Program-made: the position numbers and the translations under genes | Part shown: positions 40,452 to 50,275 of the stretch, in pieces | How positions within the stretch are numbered: position 1 is the stretch's first letter | Layout of the letters: every line of letters starts with the position of its first letter | Notes under the pieces: model-generated | Databases searched by the model: none | The model's input: the letters and a program-made list of their open reading frames with translations, nothing else | Told to the model about the DNA's origin: nothing | From: Bacillus sp. SJS | GTDB taxonomy: Bacteria > Bacillota > Bacilli > Bacillales > Bacillaceae | Assembly: GCF_000732485.2 (NCBI RefSeq) | Contig: NZ_JAQV02000023.1 | Location: 58,506 to 122,505, forward strand | DNA length: 64,000 nucleotides | Direction of reading: 5' to 3'

Positions 40452-41552
40452 ATGATCCGCACGGAAGAAATGCTATTGAATGTCGGCCCGCAGCATCCGA
40501 GTACCCACGGTGTTTTTCGGCTCGTCATTAAAATTGACGGCGAAATCATAAAAGAAGCCACCCCTGTCATCGGCTACCTGCACAGGGGGACGGAAAAGCT
40601 TGCTGAGAATCTGCAGTACACCCAGATCATTCCTTACACGGACCGGATGGATTACTTGTCGGCGATGACGAACAATTATGTGATCTGTCATGCAGTGGAG
40701 ACGATGGCGGGGATCACACCGCCGGACCGGGCTGAATATTTGCGGATCCTTGCGATGGAGCTTGGCCGTGTTGCAAGCCACCTCGTCTGGTGGGGAACGT
40801 ATCTGCTCGATATCGGGGCGGTCAGTCCATTTCTGTACGCCTTCCGTGAGCGGGAAATGATTATTAATCTATTAACCGAGCTTTCCGGAGCCCGGCTGAC
40901 CTTTAACTATATGAGAGTTGGAGGGGTGAAGTGGGACGCGCCGGATGGATGGCTTGAGAAGATCGAAGAATTTGTTCCATACATGAGGGAGCAGCTGAAG
41001 GGCTACCACGATTTCGTGACGGGCAACGAAATTTTTCTCAACCGTGTAAAGGATGTTGGGATTTATACGAAAGAGGAAGCGATTGAGTACTCCCTGAGCG
41101 GGGCAAACCTGCGCTGTACGGGAGTGGAATGGGATTTGCGGAAGCATGAGCCGTATTCGATTTACGACCGGTTTGATTTTGACATTCCTGTCCGGACGAA
41201 GGGAGATGCGTTTGCCCGGTACGAATGCCGGATGGCTGAAATCGAAGAATCCTTGAAAATCATCGAACAGGCCGTCGCGCAGTTTCCAGCGGAAGGTCCG
41301 ATTATGGCGAAGGTACCGAAGATCATTAAGCCGCCTAAAGGTGAGACGTACGTCCGGATTGAGTCGCCGAGAGGAGAAATCGGCTGCTATATCGCCTCTG
41401 AAGGAAAAAAAGAACCGTACCGCTTAAAATTCAGAAGGCCTTCCTTTTACAATCTGCAAATCCTTCCAAAGCTTCTGGAGGGCGAAAACATGGCAAATCT
41501 CATAACCATACTAGGGGCGATTGACATCGTTCTCGGGGAGGTAGATGGCTGA
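40452..41552 (+). CDS. nuoD: NADH-quinone oxidoreductase subunit D
   Basis: NuoD lines the quinone pocket beside NuoB. The 366-residue protein has the family start LNVGPQHPSTHGVFRLV, the conserved HRGTEKLAE and the C-terminal GAIDIVLGEVDG. A GGAGGTG site lies at the end of nuoC. The stop codon overlaps the nuoH start by one base. Confidence 0.96.
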   Translation: MIRTEEMLLNVGPQHPSTHGVFRLVIKIDGEIIKEATPVIGYLHRGTEKLAENLQYTQIIPYTDRMDYLSAMTNNYVICHAVETMAGITPPDRAEYLRILAMELGRVASHLVWWGTYLLDIGAVSPFLYAFREREMIINLLTELSGARLTFNYMRVGGVKWDAPDGWLEKIEEFVPYMREQLKGYHDFVTGNEIFLNRVKDVGIYTKEEAIEYSLSGANLRCTGVEWDLRKHEPYSIYDRFDFDIPVRTKGDAFARYECRMAEIEESLKIIEQAVAQFPAEGPIMAKVPKIIKPPKGETYVRIESPRGEIGCYIASEGKKEPYRLKFRRPSFYNLQILPKLLEGENMANLITILGAIDIVLGEVDG

Positions 41553-42556
41553 TGATGCAGGATCTGATTTCCGCCCAGCCAAGCTGGCTGAATTTCCTGG
41601 CCTTTTTTTCACTCGCCACGCTGTTTTTATTTGTCGTACTTGGATTCGTTACGTACGGAATTCTTGCTGAACGGAAAGTAATGGGGTTCATGCAGGGACG
41701 GATCGGCCCGAATCAGGTAGGGGGAAGATGGGGGCTGCTTCAAACGGTTTCCGATGTGCTGAAGCTGCTCCTGAAGGAGGACACCATTCCAAAGCTTGCG
41801 GACCGGCCGCTTTTCATTCTCGCTCCTGTGATTGCCTTTGCACCTGCTTTTCTTGTTCTGGCCGTCATTCCGTTCACGGATGCCTTTCAATTTGCGGACA
41901 TCGGCGTCGGCCTGCTCTATTACATTGCCATCTCGGGTTTAACGACAGTCGGAGTTGTTGCCGGTGGCTGGGCTTCGAACAATAAATATTCCCTCCTCGG
42001 CGGAATGAGGGCAGCCGCCCAGATGATTTCGTATGAAATTCCGCTCGTTATGAGCGTGATTGGCGTCGTTCTGTTATCCGGCAGCCTGAATTTGAATGAA
42101 ATCGTTGCTGCCCAGGAAAATGTCTGGTTTATTTTTGTCCAGCCAATTGGCTTTCTTGTCTTCCTGATTGCTTCGGTAGCGGAGCTGAACCGGACGCCAT
42201 TTGATCTGCCTGAAGCGGAATCGGAGCTGGTTGCCGGATACCATGTTGAATACTCCGGCTTCAGATGGGCGTTTTTCATGCTCTCTGAATATGTGTATTT
42301 CTTCGCAATGGCATCCCTTACAACCGTTCTGTTTTTAGGTGGCTGGCATGAGGTGCCGTTCCTCGGCTTCATCCCGGGTGCAGTCTGGTTTGCGCTAAAA
42401 TTCAGCGTCATCGTCTTTATCCTGATCTGGTTCCGGGTCACCTTTCCGAGACTTCGTGCCGATCAGCTGATGGAATTTGGCTGGAAGGTGCTGCTCCCGG
42501 TAGCACTGGCCAACATCTTTATCACAGCGCTCGTAAAAGAATTATTTTTCCGATAG
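41552..42556 (+). CDS. nuoH: NADH-quinone oxidoreductase subunit H
   Basis: NuoH is the membrane subunit that connects the hydrophilic arm to the proton pumps. The 334-residue protein has eight hydrophobic segments and the conserved ERKVMGFMQGRIGPNQVGG and ELNRTPFDLPEAESELVAGY loops. The start overlaps the nuoD stop (ATGATG; either ATG may be used). Confidence 0.96.
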   Translation: MMQDLISAQPSWLNFLAFFSLATLFLFVVLGFVTYGILAERKVMGFMQGRIGPNQVGGRWGLLQTVSDVLKLLLKEDTIPKLADRPLFILAPVIAFAPAFLVLAVIPFTDAFQFADIGVGLLYYIAISGLTTVGVVAGGWASNNKYSLLGGMRAAAQMISYEIPLVMSVIGVVLLSGSLNLNEIVAAQENVWFIFVQPIGFLVFLIASVAELNRTPFDLPEAESELVAGYHVEYSGFRWAFFMLSEYVYFFAMASLTTVLFLGGWHEVPFLGFIPGAVWFALKFSVIVFILIWFRVTFPRLRADQLMEFGWKVLLPVALANIFITALVKELFFR

Positions 42557-42589
42557 GTTAATTTGAAACATGATGGTGATTTTTAAACA

Positions 42590-42745
42590 CCTGTTGATTG
42601 GAGTGGAGGGTGTGAGACTCCTGCGGGAGCAGCGGGACAGGTGAGACCCCGCAGTGGCGAAGCCAGGAGGAGGCTCACCGCCCGCCCCGCGGAAAGCGAT
42701 CACCCGCAACGGAAATCAACAACCGAATTTAACAGAGCTTTCCAA
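42590..42745. repeat. Dispersed GC-rich palindromic element inside the nuo operon
   Basis: The element runs from TGTTGATTGGAG to GGAAATCAACA, so its ends are inverse repeats (GTTGATT/AATCAAC). The middle is GC-rich with CCCCGC/GCGGGG type arms. It fills the 253-base gap between nuoH and nuoI, where other nuo genes nearly touch. A shortened copy is at 15575-15645. Confidence 0.75.
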
Positions 42746-42809
42746 TAAAAATTAAACGATTATTAGCAGCTGCCCGTTAAAACGGGATAACCAGAAGGGG
42801 AGTGACACC

Positions 42810-43232
42810 ATGCGGGGCTTAGGAAAAGGGCTTTCCTATACGCTGAAAAACCTCACGAAGAAAAAAGTAACGTATGATTATCCGAATGAAGCATTGATGC
42901 TGCCGGACCGGTTCCGGGGCATTCAGAAATTCTATCCGGAAAAATGCATTGTCTGCAATCAGTGTGTGAATATTTGTCCGACCGACTGCATCTCGCTAAC
43001 CGGCAAGAAGCATCCTGACCCAACGAAAAAAGGAAAAATCATTGAGACGTATGACATCAATTTTGAAATTTGCATTCTTTGTGATTTGTGTACTGAGGTG
43101 TGCCCGACCGAGGCCATTGTCATGACGAATCACTTTGAGCTCGCGGAGTACAGCCGTGACAATCTTTTTAAAGACATGGAATGGCTGGATGAAAACGACA
43201 CCCATGTCCGAAAGGAGAATAAGGTCGAATGA
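42810..43232 (+). CDS. nuoI: NADH-quinone oxidoreductase subunit I
   Basis: NuoI carries two [4Fe-4S] clusters (N6a, N6b). The 140-residue protein has two complete sets of ligands: Cys46, 49, 52, 56 (CIVCNQCVNICP) and Cys88, 91, 94, 98 (CILCDLCTEVCP). ATG at 42810 follows AAGGGGAG. The end overlaps nuoJ by four bases. Confidence 0.95.
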   Translation: MRGLGKGLSYTLKNLTKKKVTYDYPNEALMLPDRFRGIQKFYPEKCIVCNQCVNICPTDCISLTGKKHPDPTKKGKIIETYDINFEICILCDLCTEVCPTEAIVMTNHFELAEYSRDNLFKDMEWLDENDTHVRKENKVE

Positions 43233-43744
43233 TCTCAGGCGAGTTTGCCGCATTTGCCATCCTTTCACTGACGGCCATCTCAGGCGGAATTCTCATGCTG
43301 AATGTAACGAAGGTCGTTCATATGCTGATTTCCCTCGTGCTCACCTTTGTGAGCATCGCGGGACTCTACATTCTGCTCACTGCTGAATTCATTGCCGTTG
43401 TGCAAATCCTCATCTATTCAGGTGCCATCACCATCATCATGCTGTTTGGGATTATGCTGACCCGTAAAACAGATGAAGAAGAACCATCCGCCGGCCGCTT
43501 AAAAAAAGGGCTTGTGTTCGCTTCGACCGCCGTTTTCGCTGTCGTCATGTACATCGGCATTTACCGTCTCGATTTGAACGGCGATCCCGCTGCTCTGCAT
43601 GAAAACAATACCGAGCAGATTGGGATTGCGTTATTTTCGAAGCACATCATCCCGTTTGAGTTAACGTCCGTGCTACTCCTCGCTGCACTGATTGGTGCCA
43701 TTATTTTAGCGAAAAAGGATGAGGAAAAGGAGGAGCAGTCATGA
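43229..43744 (+). CDS. nuoJ: NADH-quinone oxidoreductase subunit J
   Basis: The 171-residue protein has five hydrophobic segments and the family segment [17 protein letters not shown] with the pi-bulge helix. It overlaps nuoI and nuoK by four bases at each end, a sign of translational coupling. Confidence 0.94.
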   Translation: MISGEFAAFAILSLTAISGGILMLNVTKVVHMLISLVLTFVSIAGLYILLTAEFIAVVQILIYSGAITIIMLFGIMLTRKTDEEEPSAGRLKKGLVFASTAVFAVVMYIGIYRLDLNGDPAALHENNTEQIGIALFSKHIIPFELTSVLLLAALIGAIILAKKDEEKEEQS

Positions 43745-44055
43745 GTTCGATCCCGCTATCCGGATACCTTGTTCTTGCGCTGATCCTTTTTTGCATCGGA
43801 CTGTACGGTGCCCTTACGAAACGAAATACCGTGATTGTGCTGATCTGCATGGAGCTGATGCTGAATGCAGTAAACCTGAATCTGGTCGCCTTCAGCAAGC
43901 TTGGAGCGGCTCCTTCCATAACCGGCCAGGTCTTTGCGCTATTCTCCATTACGATTGCGGCGGCAGAAGCTGCGGTTGGACTGGCCATCCTGTTCGCCCT
44001 TTACCGCAACCGGAAGTCCGTCGCGGTGGATGATTATGATTCGATGAAGCATTAG
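43741..44055 (+). CDS. nuoK: NADH-quinone oxidoreductase subunit K
   Basis: The 104-residue protein has three membrane helices with the two conserved membrane Glu residues of the antiporter-like chain ([14 protein letters not shown] and [11 protein letters not shown]). Confidence 0.95.
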   Translation: MSSIPLSGYLVLALILFCIGLYGALTKRNTVIVLICMELMLNAVNLNLVAFSKLGAAPSITGQVFALFSITIAAAEAAVGLAILFALYRNRKSVAVDDYDSMKH

Positions 44056-44087
44056 AAAAACAGAACCTCAAAAAGGGGATAGGGAAT

Positions 44088-45977
44088 ATGATGCAATTCG
44101 CCTGGCTGATACCGCTTTTTCCGCTGATTTCCTTCCTGATCCTGCTCGCTGCCGGCAACCGTCTGAAGGCTAATAGTGCCTGGCTTGGAACAGGATTCAT
44201 GCTCGTTTCATTTCTATTCTCCATTTTTGTCCTTGCAGACCGGCTGCAGCATGGAACCTTTAAGGCTGAGGGCACATGGCTGACCATCGGCGATCTGCCC
44301 ATCACGGCAGGTTTTGAAGTGACTCAGCTCAACGCCCTTATGCTGATCACGGTTACGCTTGTCAGTCTGCTTGTACATATGTACTCCAGGGTTTACATGG
44401 CAGATGATGAGCGGCTGCACGTATTTTTCGCTTACCTTGGCTTGTTTACCTTTGCGATGCTTGGCCTCGTGATGACGACCAATCTTCTGCAGCTCTATGT
44501 GTTCTGGGAGCTGGTCGGACTTGGTTCGTTCCTGCTGATCGGCTTTTATTTTTCGAAGGAATCTGCCAAAAAAGCGGCAAAAAAAGCGTTCATGATGACG
44601 AGGATCGGGGACGTCGGACTGCTGATCGGGATGCTTCTCCTTTTTTCACAAACAGGAAGCTTCGAGTATGATGTGATTTTCCAATTCGTTGGAGCAGGTT
44701 CCATTCCGGACGATCTGCTCACATTGATTGCCATCTTGATCTTCGTTGGTGCAATGGGAAAATCCGGACAATTTCCGCTGCATACGTGGCTTCCGGATGC
44801 GATGGAGGGCCCGACACCGGTCTCCGCACTCATCCATGCAGCCACAATGGTCGCAGCCGGTGTCTATCTCACAGCGCTCATGTTCCCGCTTTTTGAAGCA
44901 AGTCCCGCCGCCTTAACAGTTGTCGCTGTAATCGGCGGCTTTACTGCCATTTTTGCGGCAAGCATCGGGCTTGTTCAGAACGATATAAAAAGGGTGCTTG
45001 CCTATTCGACCGTGAGCCAGCTTGGCTACATGATGCTCGCCCTCGGCTCTGCAGGCTACACGGCCGGCATCTTTCACCTATTCACACACGCCTTCTTCAA
45101 AGCCCTTCTATTCCTGGCAGCGGGAAGCGTCATTCATGCTGTTCACACTCAGGATATCCGGAAAATGGGCGGACTATGGAAAAAGCTGCCCTGGACGGGT
45201 CCGCTGTTCTTAATCGGCGCGTTATCCATCAGCGGATTTCCTTTCTTCTCAGGTTTTTTCAGTAAAGATGAAATTCTTGCCTCCGTTTGGCTTCATGGCA
45301 ATCCTTTCCTGTTTTGGCTCGCTGTGATTGCCGCATTTTTCACGGCCTTCTATATGTTCCGCCTATTCTTCCTCATTTTCGGCAAAGGAGCGGAAGAAAC
45401 GGCAGCGGCGATTACGCCCGAAGCGCAAACCGGAGCTTTGATCAAAAACAGTGCTGAAGCCGGTCCGCTGATGATCATTCCTATGGCGGTACTTGGAGTT
45501 CTCGCCGTAACAGCGGGATATCTCAACACTCCGTGGTTTCCGGTATTGGGGGAATGGCTGCAGCCCGGCGAAGCGCATGAGGCGGCTCCTGTGTGGATCA
45601 TGCTGATGGCAGTCGCTGTTTCGCTTGCAGGTATTTTCCTAGCCTACGCGATTTATGAAAAAGGGTGGATCAAGCGAAATGCCATTGCAGGAAAAATGCC
45701 GATGATCCATCAAGTGCTTTTAAGAAAATATTTCATTGACGAGCTATATCAAATTACCGTTCTTGCAGCGGTCCGCGCTATTTCCGGACTATGCCAGCTC
45801 GTTGAGCGGTTCGTCGTTGAAACGCTTGTGAAAGCGACCGCATCCTTTGTGCAGGGACTTGGAACGGCAGGGTCCAGGCTGCAGAGCGGGCAAACACAAA
45901 GCTATGCAGCGGCTGCCTTTTTAGGGCTCGCACTGCTCGCTGCCGTATTCTTGCTGACAGGGGGAATGCAAAAATGA
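44088..45977 (+). CDS. nuoL: NADH-quinone oxidoreductase subunit L
   Basis: NuoL is the distal proton-pumping subunit, related to MrpA antiporters. The 629-residue protein has about 16 membrane segments, the WELVGLGSFLLIGFY Glu site, the lysine-bearing FPLHTWLPDAMEGPTPVSALIHAATMV region (split at HTWLPDAMEGPTPVSA) and a long C-terminal lateral helix (about 540-600). ATG at 44088 or 44091 may be used. The end overlaps nuoM by four bases. Confidence 0.95.
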   Translation: MMQFAWLIPLFPLISFLILLAAGNRLKANSAWLGTGFMLVSFLFSIFVLADRLQHGTFKAEGTWLTIGDLPITAGFEVTQLNALMLITVTLVSLLVHMYSRVYMADDERLHVFFAYLGLFTFAMLGLVMTTNLLQLYVFWELVGLGSFLLIGFYFSKESAKKAAKKAFMMTRIGDVGLLIGMLLLFSQTGSFEYDVIFQFVGAGSIPDDLLTLIAILIFVGAMGKSGQFPLHTWLPDAMEGPTPVSALIHAATMVAAGVYLTALMFPLFEASPAALTVVAVIGGFTAIFAASIGLVQNDIKRVLAYSTVSQLGYMMLALGSAGYTAGIFHLFTHAFFKALLFLAAGSVIHAVHTQDIRKMGGLWKKLPWTGPLFLIGALSISGFPFFSGFFSKDEILASVWLHGNPFLFWLAVIAAFFTAFYMFRLFFLIFGKGAEETAAAITPEAQTGALIKNSAEAGPLMIIPMAVLGVLAVTAGYLNTPWFPVLGEWLQPGEAHEAAPVWIMLMAVAVSLAGIFLAYAIYEKGWIKRNAIAGKMPMIHQVLLRKYFIDELYQITVLAAVRAISGLCQLVERFVVETLVKATASFVQGLGTAGSRLQSGQTQSYAAAAFLGLALLAAVFLLTGGMQK

Positions 45978-47467
45978 ACAGCCTCATCCTGACATTGCTC
46001 GTGTTTTCCCCGCTTGCCGGCGCTGCGGTCCTTATGTTTATCCCAAAAGAAAAGGAACGGGCACTAAAGACGGCAGGACTTGTCGCAACCATGCCGGCAC
46101 TCATTCTTTCGGGCATCATTCTCATCCAAAACGCACTGGGTGCCGACGTTGAAAGGTTCAGTGTTTCTGTTCCGTGGTTCAAAATGGGAAATGTAAGTCT
46201 AGGAGGGGAGTATTTTTTCACCGTCAACTACGAGCTCGGAATGGACGGGTTCTCTCTCATTATGATGACGCTCGCTGCCGTTCTTGCCACTCTTACTGCT
46301 TCTGCTTCCTCGTTTATTCAATCCGGATGGAAGGGCTATTTTTCTCTCTTGCTTATTCTTGAAACCGGGATGCTTGGCGTGTTTGCGGCAGAAAACCTGA
46401 TTCTTTTTTTCATTTTCCTCGAGCTGACACTAGTTCCGATGTTCTTCCTCATCGGAAAGTGGGGCTTTGCAGGAAGGGAAAAAGCGGCCTGGTATTATCT
46501 GCTATATAACGGAATTGGCTCAGCCATCCTTTTAATCGTCATCGTTTACCTGTTTGGACTGACTGGAACGGTAAATATTGAAAAACTGATGGATCTCGCC
46601 GGCGATTTTCCCGCAGCTGTCCAGCTTGGCTTGCTCCTTGCCTTGCTCGTTTCCTTCGGTGTGAAGCTGCCGATTGTACCGCTGCATACGTGGATGCTTC
46701 ATGTTCACGTTCAGGCGCCGCCGCCGGTTGTAATGCTTCACTCAGGGGTTTTATTGAAGATCGGTGCATACGGATTAATCCGGATCGGGATCGGATTGTT
46801 CCCGGAAGCCTTTCAAACTCTCGGGACGGCGATTATGATTTTAGGAACGGTCAATCTCCTGTACGGCGCTTTTCTCGCGCTCATTCAAACGGACTTTAAA
46901 CGAATACTCGCTTATTCAAGCGTCTCGCATATGGGAATTGTGCTGATTGGGCTTGGGGCCATGAACGAAGCGGGCATTCAGGGAGCCATTTTTCAAACCG
47001 TTTCCCATGGCTTCATCTCTGCGCTGCTGTTCCTGCTCGTCGGAGTGATGGCTGTTCGCTTTCAGACGACCGACATCCGCGAGCTTGGCGGACTCGCCCG
47101 GAAGCTGCCAAAGCTCTCCGGCGTCCTGCTTGCAGCGGGAATGGCTTCTCTCGGCCTGCCCGGCATGTCCGGTTTTATCAGTGAGTTTATGGCCTTTATG
47201 GGCATCTTCCTCGTTCAGCCTGAGCTCGGTGCGGTTGCAGCCGTCGGGCTGATCCTAACGGCTGCCTATGTACTAAGAGCGGTCCTGTCGATTACGTTCG
47301 GCAAGGAAAAAGGGGCAGAAGGGAGCCTGCCGGATTTGAAATGGCACGAAGCGGGTCCCGCCTGGATTCTTCTTTTCCTGATCATATCAGTTGGAGTTTT
47401 TCCGAACGGTCTCGCTGTTCCGCTGCAGCCTGCGATTGAAACCATTATGAAAGGAATAGGAGGGTAA
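45974..47467 (+). CDS. nuoM: NADH-quinone oxidoreductase subunit M
   Basis: The 497-residue antiporter-like subunit has about 14 membrane segments, the conserved FFIFLELTLVPMFFLIG Glu site and PIVPLHTWMLHVHVQAPPPV. In most homologues this last motif is HTWLPDAHVEAPT; here the Asp-Ala pair is replaced, which is unusual within the family but seen in some Bacillus proteins as far as I recall. It follows nuoL with a four-base overlap. Confidence 0.94.
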   Translation: MNSLILTLLVFSPLAGAAVLMFIPKEKERALKTAGLVATMPALILSGIILIQNALGADVERFSVSVPWFKMGNVSLGGEYFFTVNYELGMDGFSLIMMTLAAVLATLTASASSFIQSGWKGYFSLLLILETGMLGVFAAENLILFFIFLELTLVPMFFLIGKWGFAGREKAAWYYLLYNGIGSAILLIVIVYLFGLTGTVNIEKLMDLAGDFPAAVQLGLLLALLVSFGVKLPIVPLHTWMLHVHVQAPPPVVMLHSGVLLKIGAYGLIRIGIGLFPEAFQTLGTAIMILGTVNLLYGAFLALIQTDFKRILAYSSVSHMGIVLIGLGAMNEAGIQGAIFQTVSHGFISALLFLLVGVMAVRFQTTDIRELGGLARKLPKLSGVLLAAGMASLGLPGMSGFISEFMAFMGIFLVQPELGAVAAVGLILTAAYVLRAVLSITFGKEKGAEGSLPDLKWHEAGPAWILLFLIISVGVFPNGLAVPLQPAIETIMKGIGG

Positions 47468-47470
47468 CCG

Positions 47471-48928
47471 ATGGATGCCGAAACATTGATGTCCTATAAC
47501 TGGATGCTGATGATGCCTGAATTCATGGTGCTTGGCGGGGCCGTCCTCATTTCCGTCCTCGATTTGCTCCTGCCGAAGAAAACGGGCAGGGAATGGCTTG
47601 GGTGGCTCGGTCTGGCAGCCATCGCCGGTGCTGCAGCGGTGCTTTTTTTCCTGACCCCATCGGAAACAGAAGGGATTCTTGGAGACAGCTTCGTCCTCGA
47701 TGGATTCGCCAAGCTGTTTAAAATCCTCCTTCTCGCCGGCGCAGCACTCATTTACTTGCTGACATTCCAGGAAAAAAAGTCGGAAATAACAGAGCGCAGC
47801 GAATTTTATACACTTTGGCTCACTGGACTTCTCGGGGCGATGTTTATGAGCTCAAGCCGGGATTTGATGACTCTGTTTGTCGGGCTTGAACTGCTGTCGA
47901 TCTCTTCCTATATCATGGCCGGTTTAAAGAAAAAGGATCAGAAATCAAATGAAGCGGCCATGAAATACGTGATCAACGGCGGAGTCGCCACCGCCATTAC
48001 TCTGTTTGGGATGAGCTATCTCTACGGAATTACGGGGACGGTTTCCTTGAGCGACATGAGCGGGCAGCTGCAAAGTCTTGAAAATGCGGATCATCTATTC
48101 GTTCTTGGCCTGTCCTTTCTGATCATTTTCACCGGCTTGTCCTTTAAAATTGCCGCCGCTCCTTACCACATGTGGGTGCCGGACGTGTATGAAGGAGCGC
48201 CTACTTCTGTGACGGCCTTTTTAAGCGTCGTTTCAAAGACGGCTGGCTTTATCCTTATCATCCGGCTATTCTATACAGTTTTCCTGAATACTTCGGTTTT
48301 ACAGGGTGAGTCCATGCTGATGAATATGCAGCCGTACATTGCCGTACTCGCCGCCTTAACCATGATTATCGGAAATGTGACAGCGCTGAAGCAGAGAAAT
48401 GTGAAGCGGATGCTCGCCTATTCCTCCATAGGCCATGCAGGATACATGCTCGTTGCCTTCGCATCTCCGCAGTCTCCGCTCATGTTCGATGCCATCTGGT
48501 TTTACCTGCTCGCCTACCTGTTCATGAACGCAGGAGCGTTCGCCATTTTGCTGGTCATTGAACAGCAGGCAGGCTCTGCCCATCTGAATTCCTTTTCCGG
48601 GCTGTATAAACGTTCACCCGTCATAGCTGTATTGATGGGCATCCTTCTTCTTTCGTTAGCGGGAATACCGGGTACGGCCGGATTTATGGCGAAGCTCACC
48701 ATTTTGCTCACCGCCTTTACAAATCAGGTGCCGATGCTCATCCTTGCCTCGATCATGCTGGGAGCGACCGTCATTTCATATGTGTATTACTTCCGTGTTT
48801 TTGCCCATATGTTTTTCAAGCAGGGCGAAGCGGAACCAAGACTCCGCTTCCACCCGGCAGCCGCGGCGGCCCTGCTCATCTGTACAGCAGGTACCATTCT
48901 CTTTGGAATTTTCCCGCACATTCTATAA
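47471..48928 (+). CDS. nuoN: NADH-quinone oxidoreductase subunit N
   Basis: The 485-residue antiporter-like subunit has about 14 membrane segments, VGLELLSISSYIMAG with the pumping Glu, and APYHMWVPDVYEGAPTSVTA. AGGAGGG precedes the ATG. It closes the operon; a strong terminator follows. No nuoE, nuoF or nuoG is present before or after. Confidence 0.95.
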   Translation: MDAETLMSYNWMLMMPEFMVLGGAVLISVLDLLLPKKTGREWLGWLGLAAIAGAAAVLFFLTPSETEGILGDSFVLDGFAKLFKILLLAGAALIYLLTFQEKKSEITERSEFYTLWLTGLLGAMFMSSSRDLMTLFVGLELLSISSYIMAGLKKKDQKSNEAAMKYVINGGVATAITLFGMSYLYGITGTVSLSDMSGQLQSLENADHLFVLGLSFLIIFTGLSFKIAAAPYHMWVPDVYEGAPTSVTAFLSVVSKTAGFILIIRLFYTVFLNTSVLQGESMLMNMQPYIAVLAALTMIIGNVTALKQRNVKRMLAYSSIGHAGYMLVAFASPQSPLMFDAIWFYLLAYLFMNAGAFAILLVIEQQAGSAHLNSFSGLYKRSPVIAVLMGILLLSLAGIPGTAGFMAKLTILLTAFTNQVPMLILASIMLGATVISYVYYFRVFAHMFFKQGEAEPRLRFHPAAAAALLICTAGTILFGIFPHIL

Positions 48929-48963
48929 ATAGGTAACATTTTCTTATAGCAGGGCGATATAAT

Positions 48964-48991
48964 AGGAGAGGTGAAAACCTCTCCTTTTTTT
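48964..48991 (+). terminator. Terminator of the nuo operon
   Basis: AGGAGAGGT/ACCTCTCCT with a GAAAA-type loop followed by T7. Confidence 0.92.
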
Positions 48992-49025
48992 GCGGGGAAA
49001 ATGAATACATATTTGGAGGATTAAG

Positions 49026-49256
49026 ATGATTGAATTTTCACAGCAGGCTTTAACCGGTTTAGTGTCGCATATATTTTTCATCGCCGTCACCTGGTGGGCG
49101 CTTCAGTCGCTGAATTTCGACAAATTTATTCGAAGCGGACGTGTGGTCCAGGCCCAGGTCCTTCTTATATTGCTGACAATTGCCATTGCTTACCTGGTCA
49201 GCAGTTTTTTCCTTGATTATTTATTTTGGTCAAAGGAACTTCCTTCCCTATTTTAA
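49026..49256 (+). CDS. ywzB: DUF1146 family membrane protein YwzB
   Basis: The 76-residue protein has two membrane helices (about 10-28 and 42-65) and matches YwzB of B. subtilis, which also precedes ywmB and murAA. The function is unknown. TTGGAGGATTAAG before the ATG supplies the ribosome site. Confidence 0.88.
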   Translation: MIEFSQQALTGLVSHIFFIAVTWWALQSLNFDKFIRSGRVVQAQVLLILLTIAIAYLVSSFFLDYLFWSKELPSLF

Positions 49257-49505
49257 GTTTACGCCTTAATTCCACTGGGAATATAGGTGGAGAAGGGGTT
49301 GCGGAGGAGTAATCCCAGCGGGTTCAATCCATCCAACGGGCATGGGACTGGCCAGGGAATTAGTTAAAAACTGATTTCTAACCCCATGTAAAACAGGACC
49401 ATAGACCTTGCAGAAAGCTTGATTCTGTAGAACAATGACGACTTTTTCCACGTATGTCCAGCCCCTCTCCGGCAAGACTGTTAATAAGGAGAGGAAGTGG
49501 ACGGA

Positions 49506-50243
49506 ATGGATAAAATAAAACAGATGATGTTGATCGCTCTTATGTTTATTGTCGTCACCGCTGCATGCGGAAAAATTGTGGAGGCAGCCATTAAGAAGCC
49601 GGAAATAGCACAATTGGCCGCCGCGTTTCAAGATCAGGGAATAGAAGTAAAGGAATGGACGATCTACTCCAAGAAAAAAATTTCGATGCCAAGTGAAAAA
49701 TTTTCGGAAAATGTGAAACGTTTTACACAGCAGCATCGTCTTTTTAAGTGGTCGATCGAACGGACCAGCAGTGGCTGGAAGGCAGCAGGCACGAAAGTGA
49801 ACAAAAACCTGGGTGCCACGGAATCATTGCAAATTATATCAACCGACACAAATAGCCAATCGAACTCGTATATCCTGTATCAAGTCCATGGCCGTGGTGA
49901 ATCCCGGAATTGGGCTAACATTCATACACATTTTAAAAAGCAATCATTCGACATTTTTCATGAATATCCCACAATTTTCTCTTGTATTGAAGGCAGTGTA
50001 GATGATAAGATGGTAGGTGTTTTGCATCTAACTGATGCTTTGCTCAACGAATTTAACGCGGTACCGCTTGAAAAGCTTAAAGAAAAAGATTTCATTTCGG
50101 TATCAGCATATACAGCACGCTGGGAGCAAAAGATCCCGGCTGAACAAGGCAGCATGAACATGCAAGTGGCCGTTAGACACGGCGGATTGGGCGAAAATAC
50201 TACAGTAGTCGCAGGAACACCAATCATCACGACTGAATATTAA
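49506..50243 (+). CDS. ywmB: YwmB family (DUF1779) exported protein
   Basis: The protein (245 residues from ATG 49506) has an N-terminal hydrophobic segment (about 5-20) ending at TAACGK, so it is exported or anchored. The rest fits YwmB, which has a TATA-binding-protein-like beta fold; its role is unknown. An in-frame GTG at 49497 is an equally close alternative start to AAGGAGAGG. It directly precedes murAA, as in B. subtilis. Confidence 0.85.
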   Translation: MDKIKQMMLIALMFIVVTAACGKIVEAAIKKPEIAQLAAAFQDQGIEVKEWTIYSKKKISMPSEKFSENVKRFTQQHRLFKWSIERTSSGWKAAGTKVNKNLGATESLQIISTDTNSQSNSYILYQVHGRGESRNWANIHTHFKKQSFDIFHEYPTIFSCIEGSVDDKMVGVLHLTDALLNEFNAVPLEKLKEKDFISVSAYTARWEQKIPAEQGSMNMQVAVRHGGLGENTTVVAGTPIITTEY

Positions 50244-50275
50244 TATAGAGAATTTGGGACGCGGAGGGGAATACC

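Noticed and set aside
49266..49736. Minus-strand frame antisense to the start of ywmB and its leader
   Set aside because: Its upstream half is the complement of ywmB. The remainder has no start or recognisable domain.
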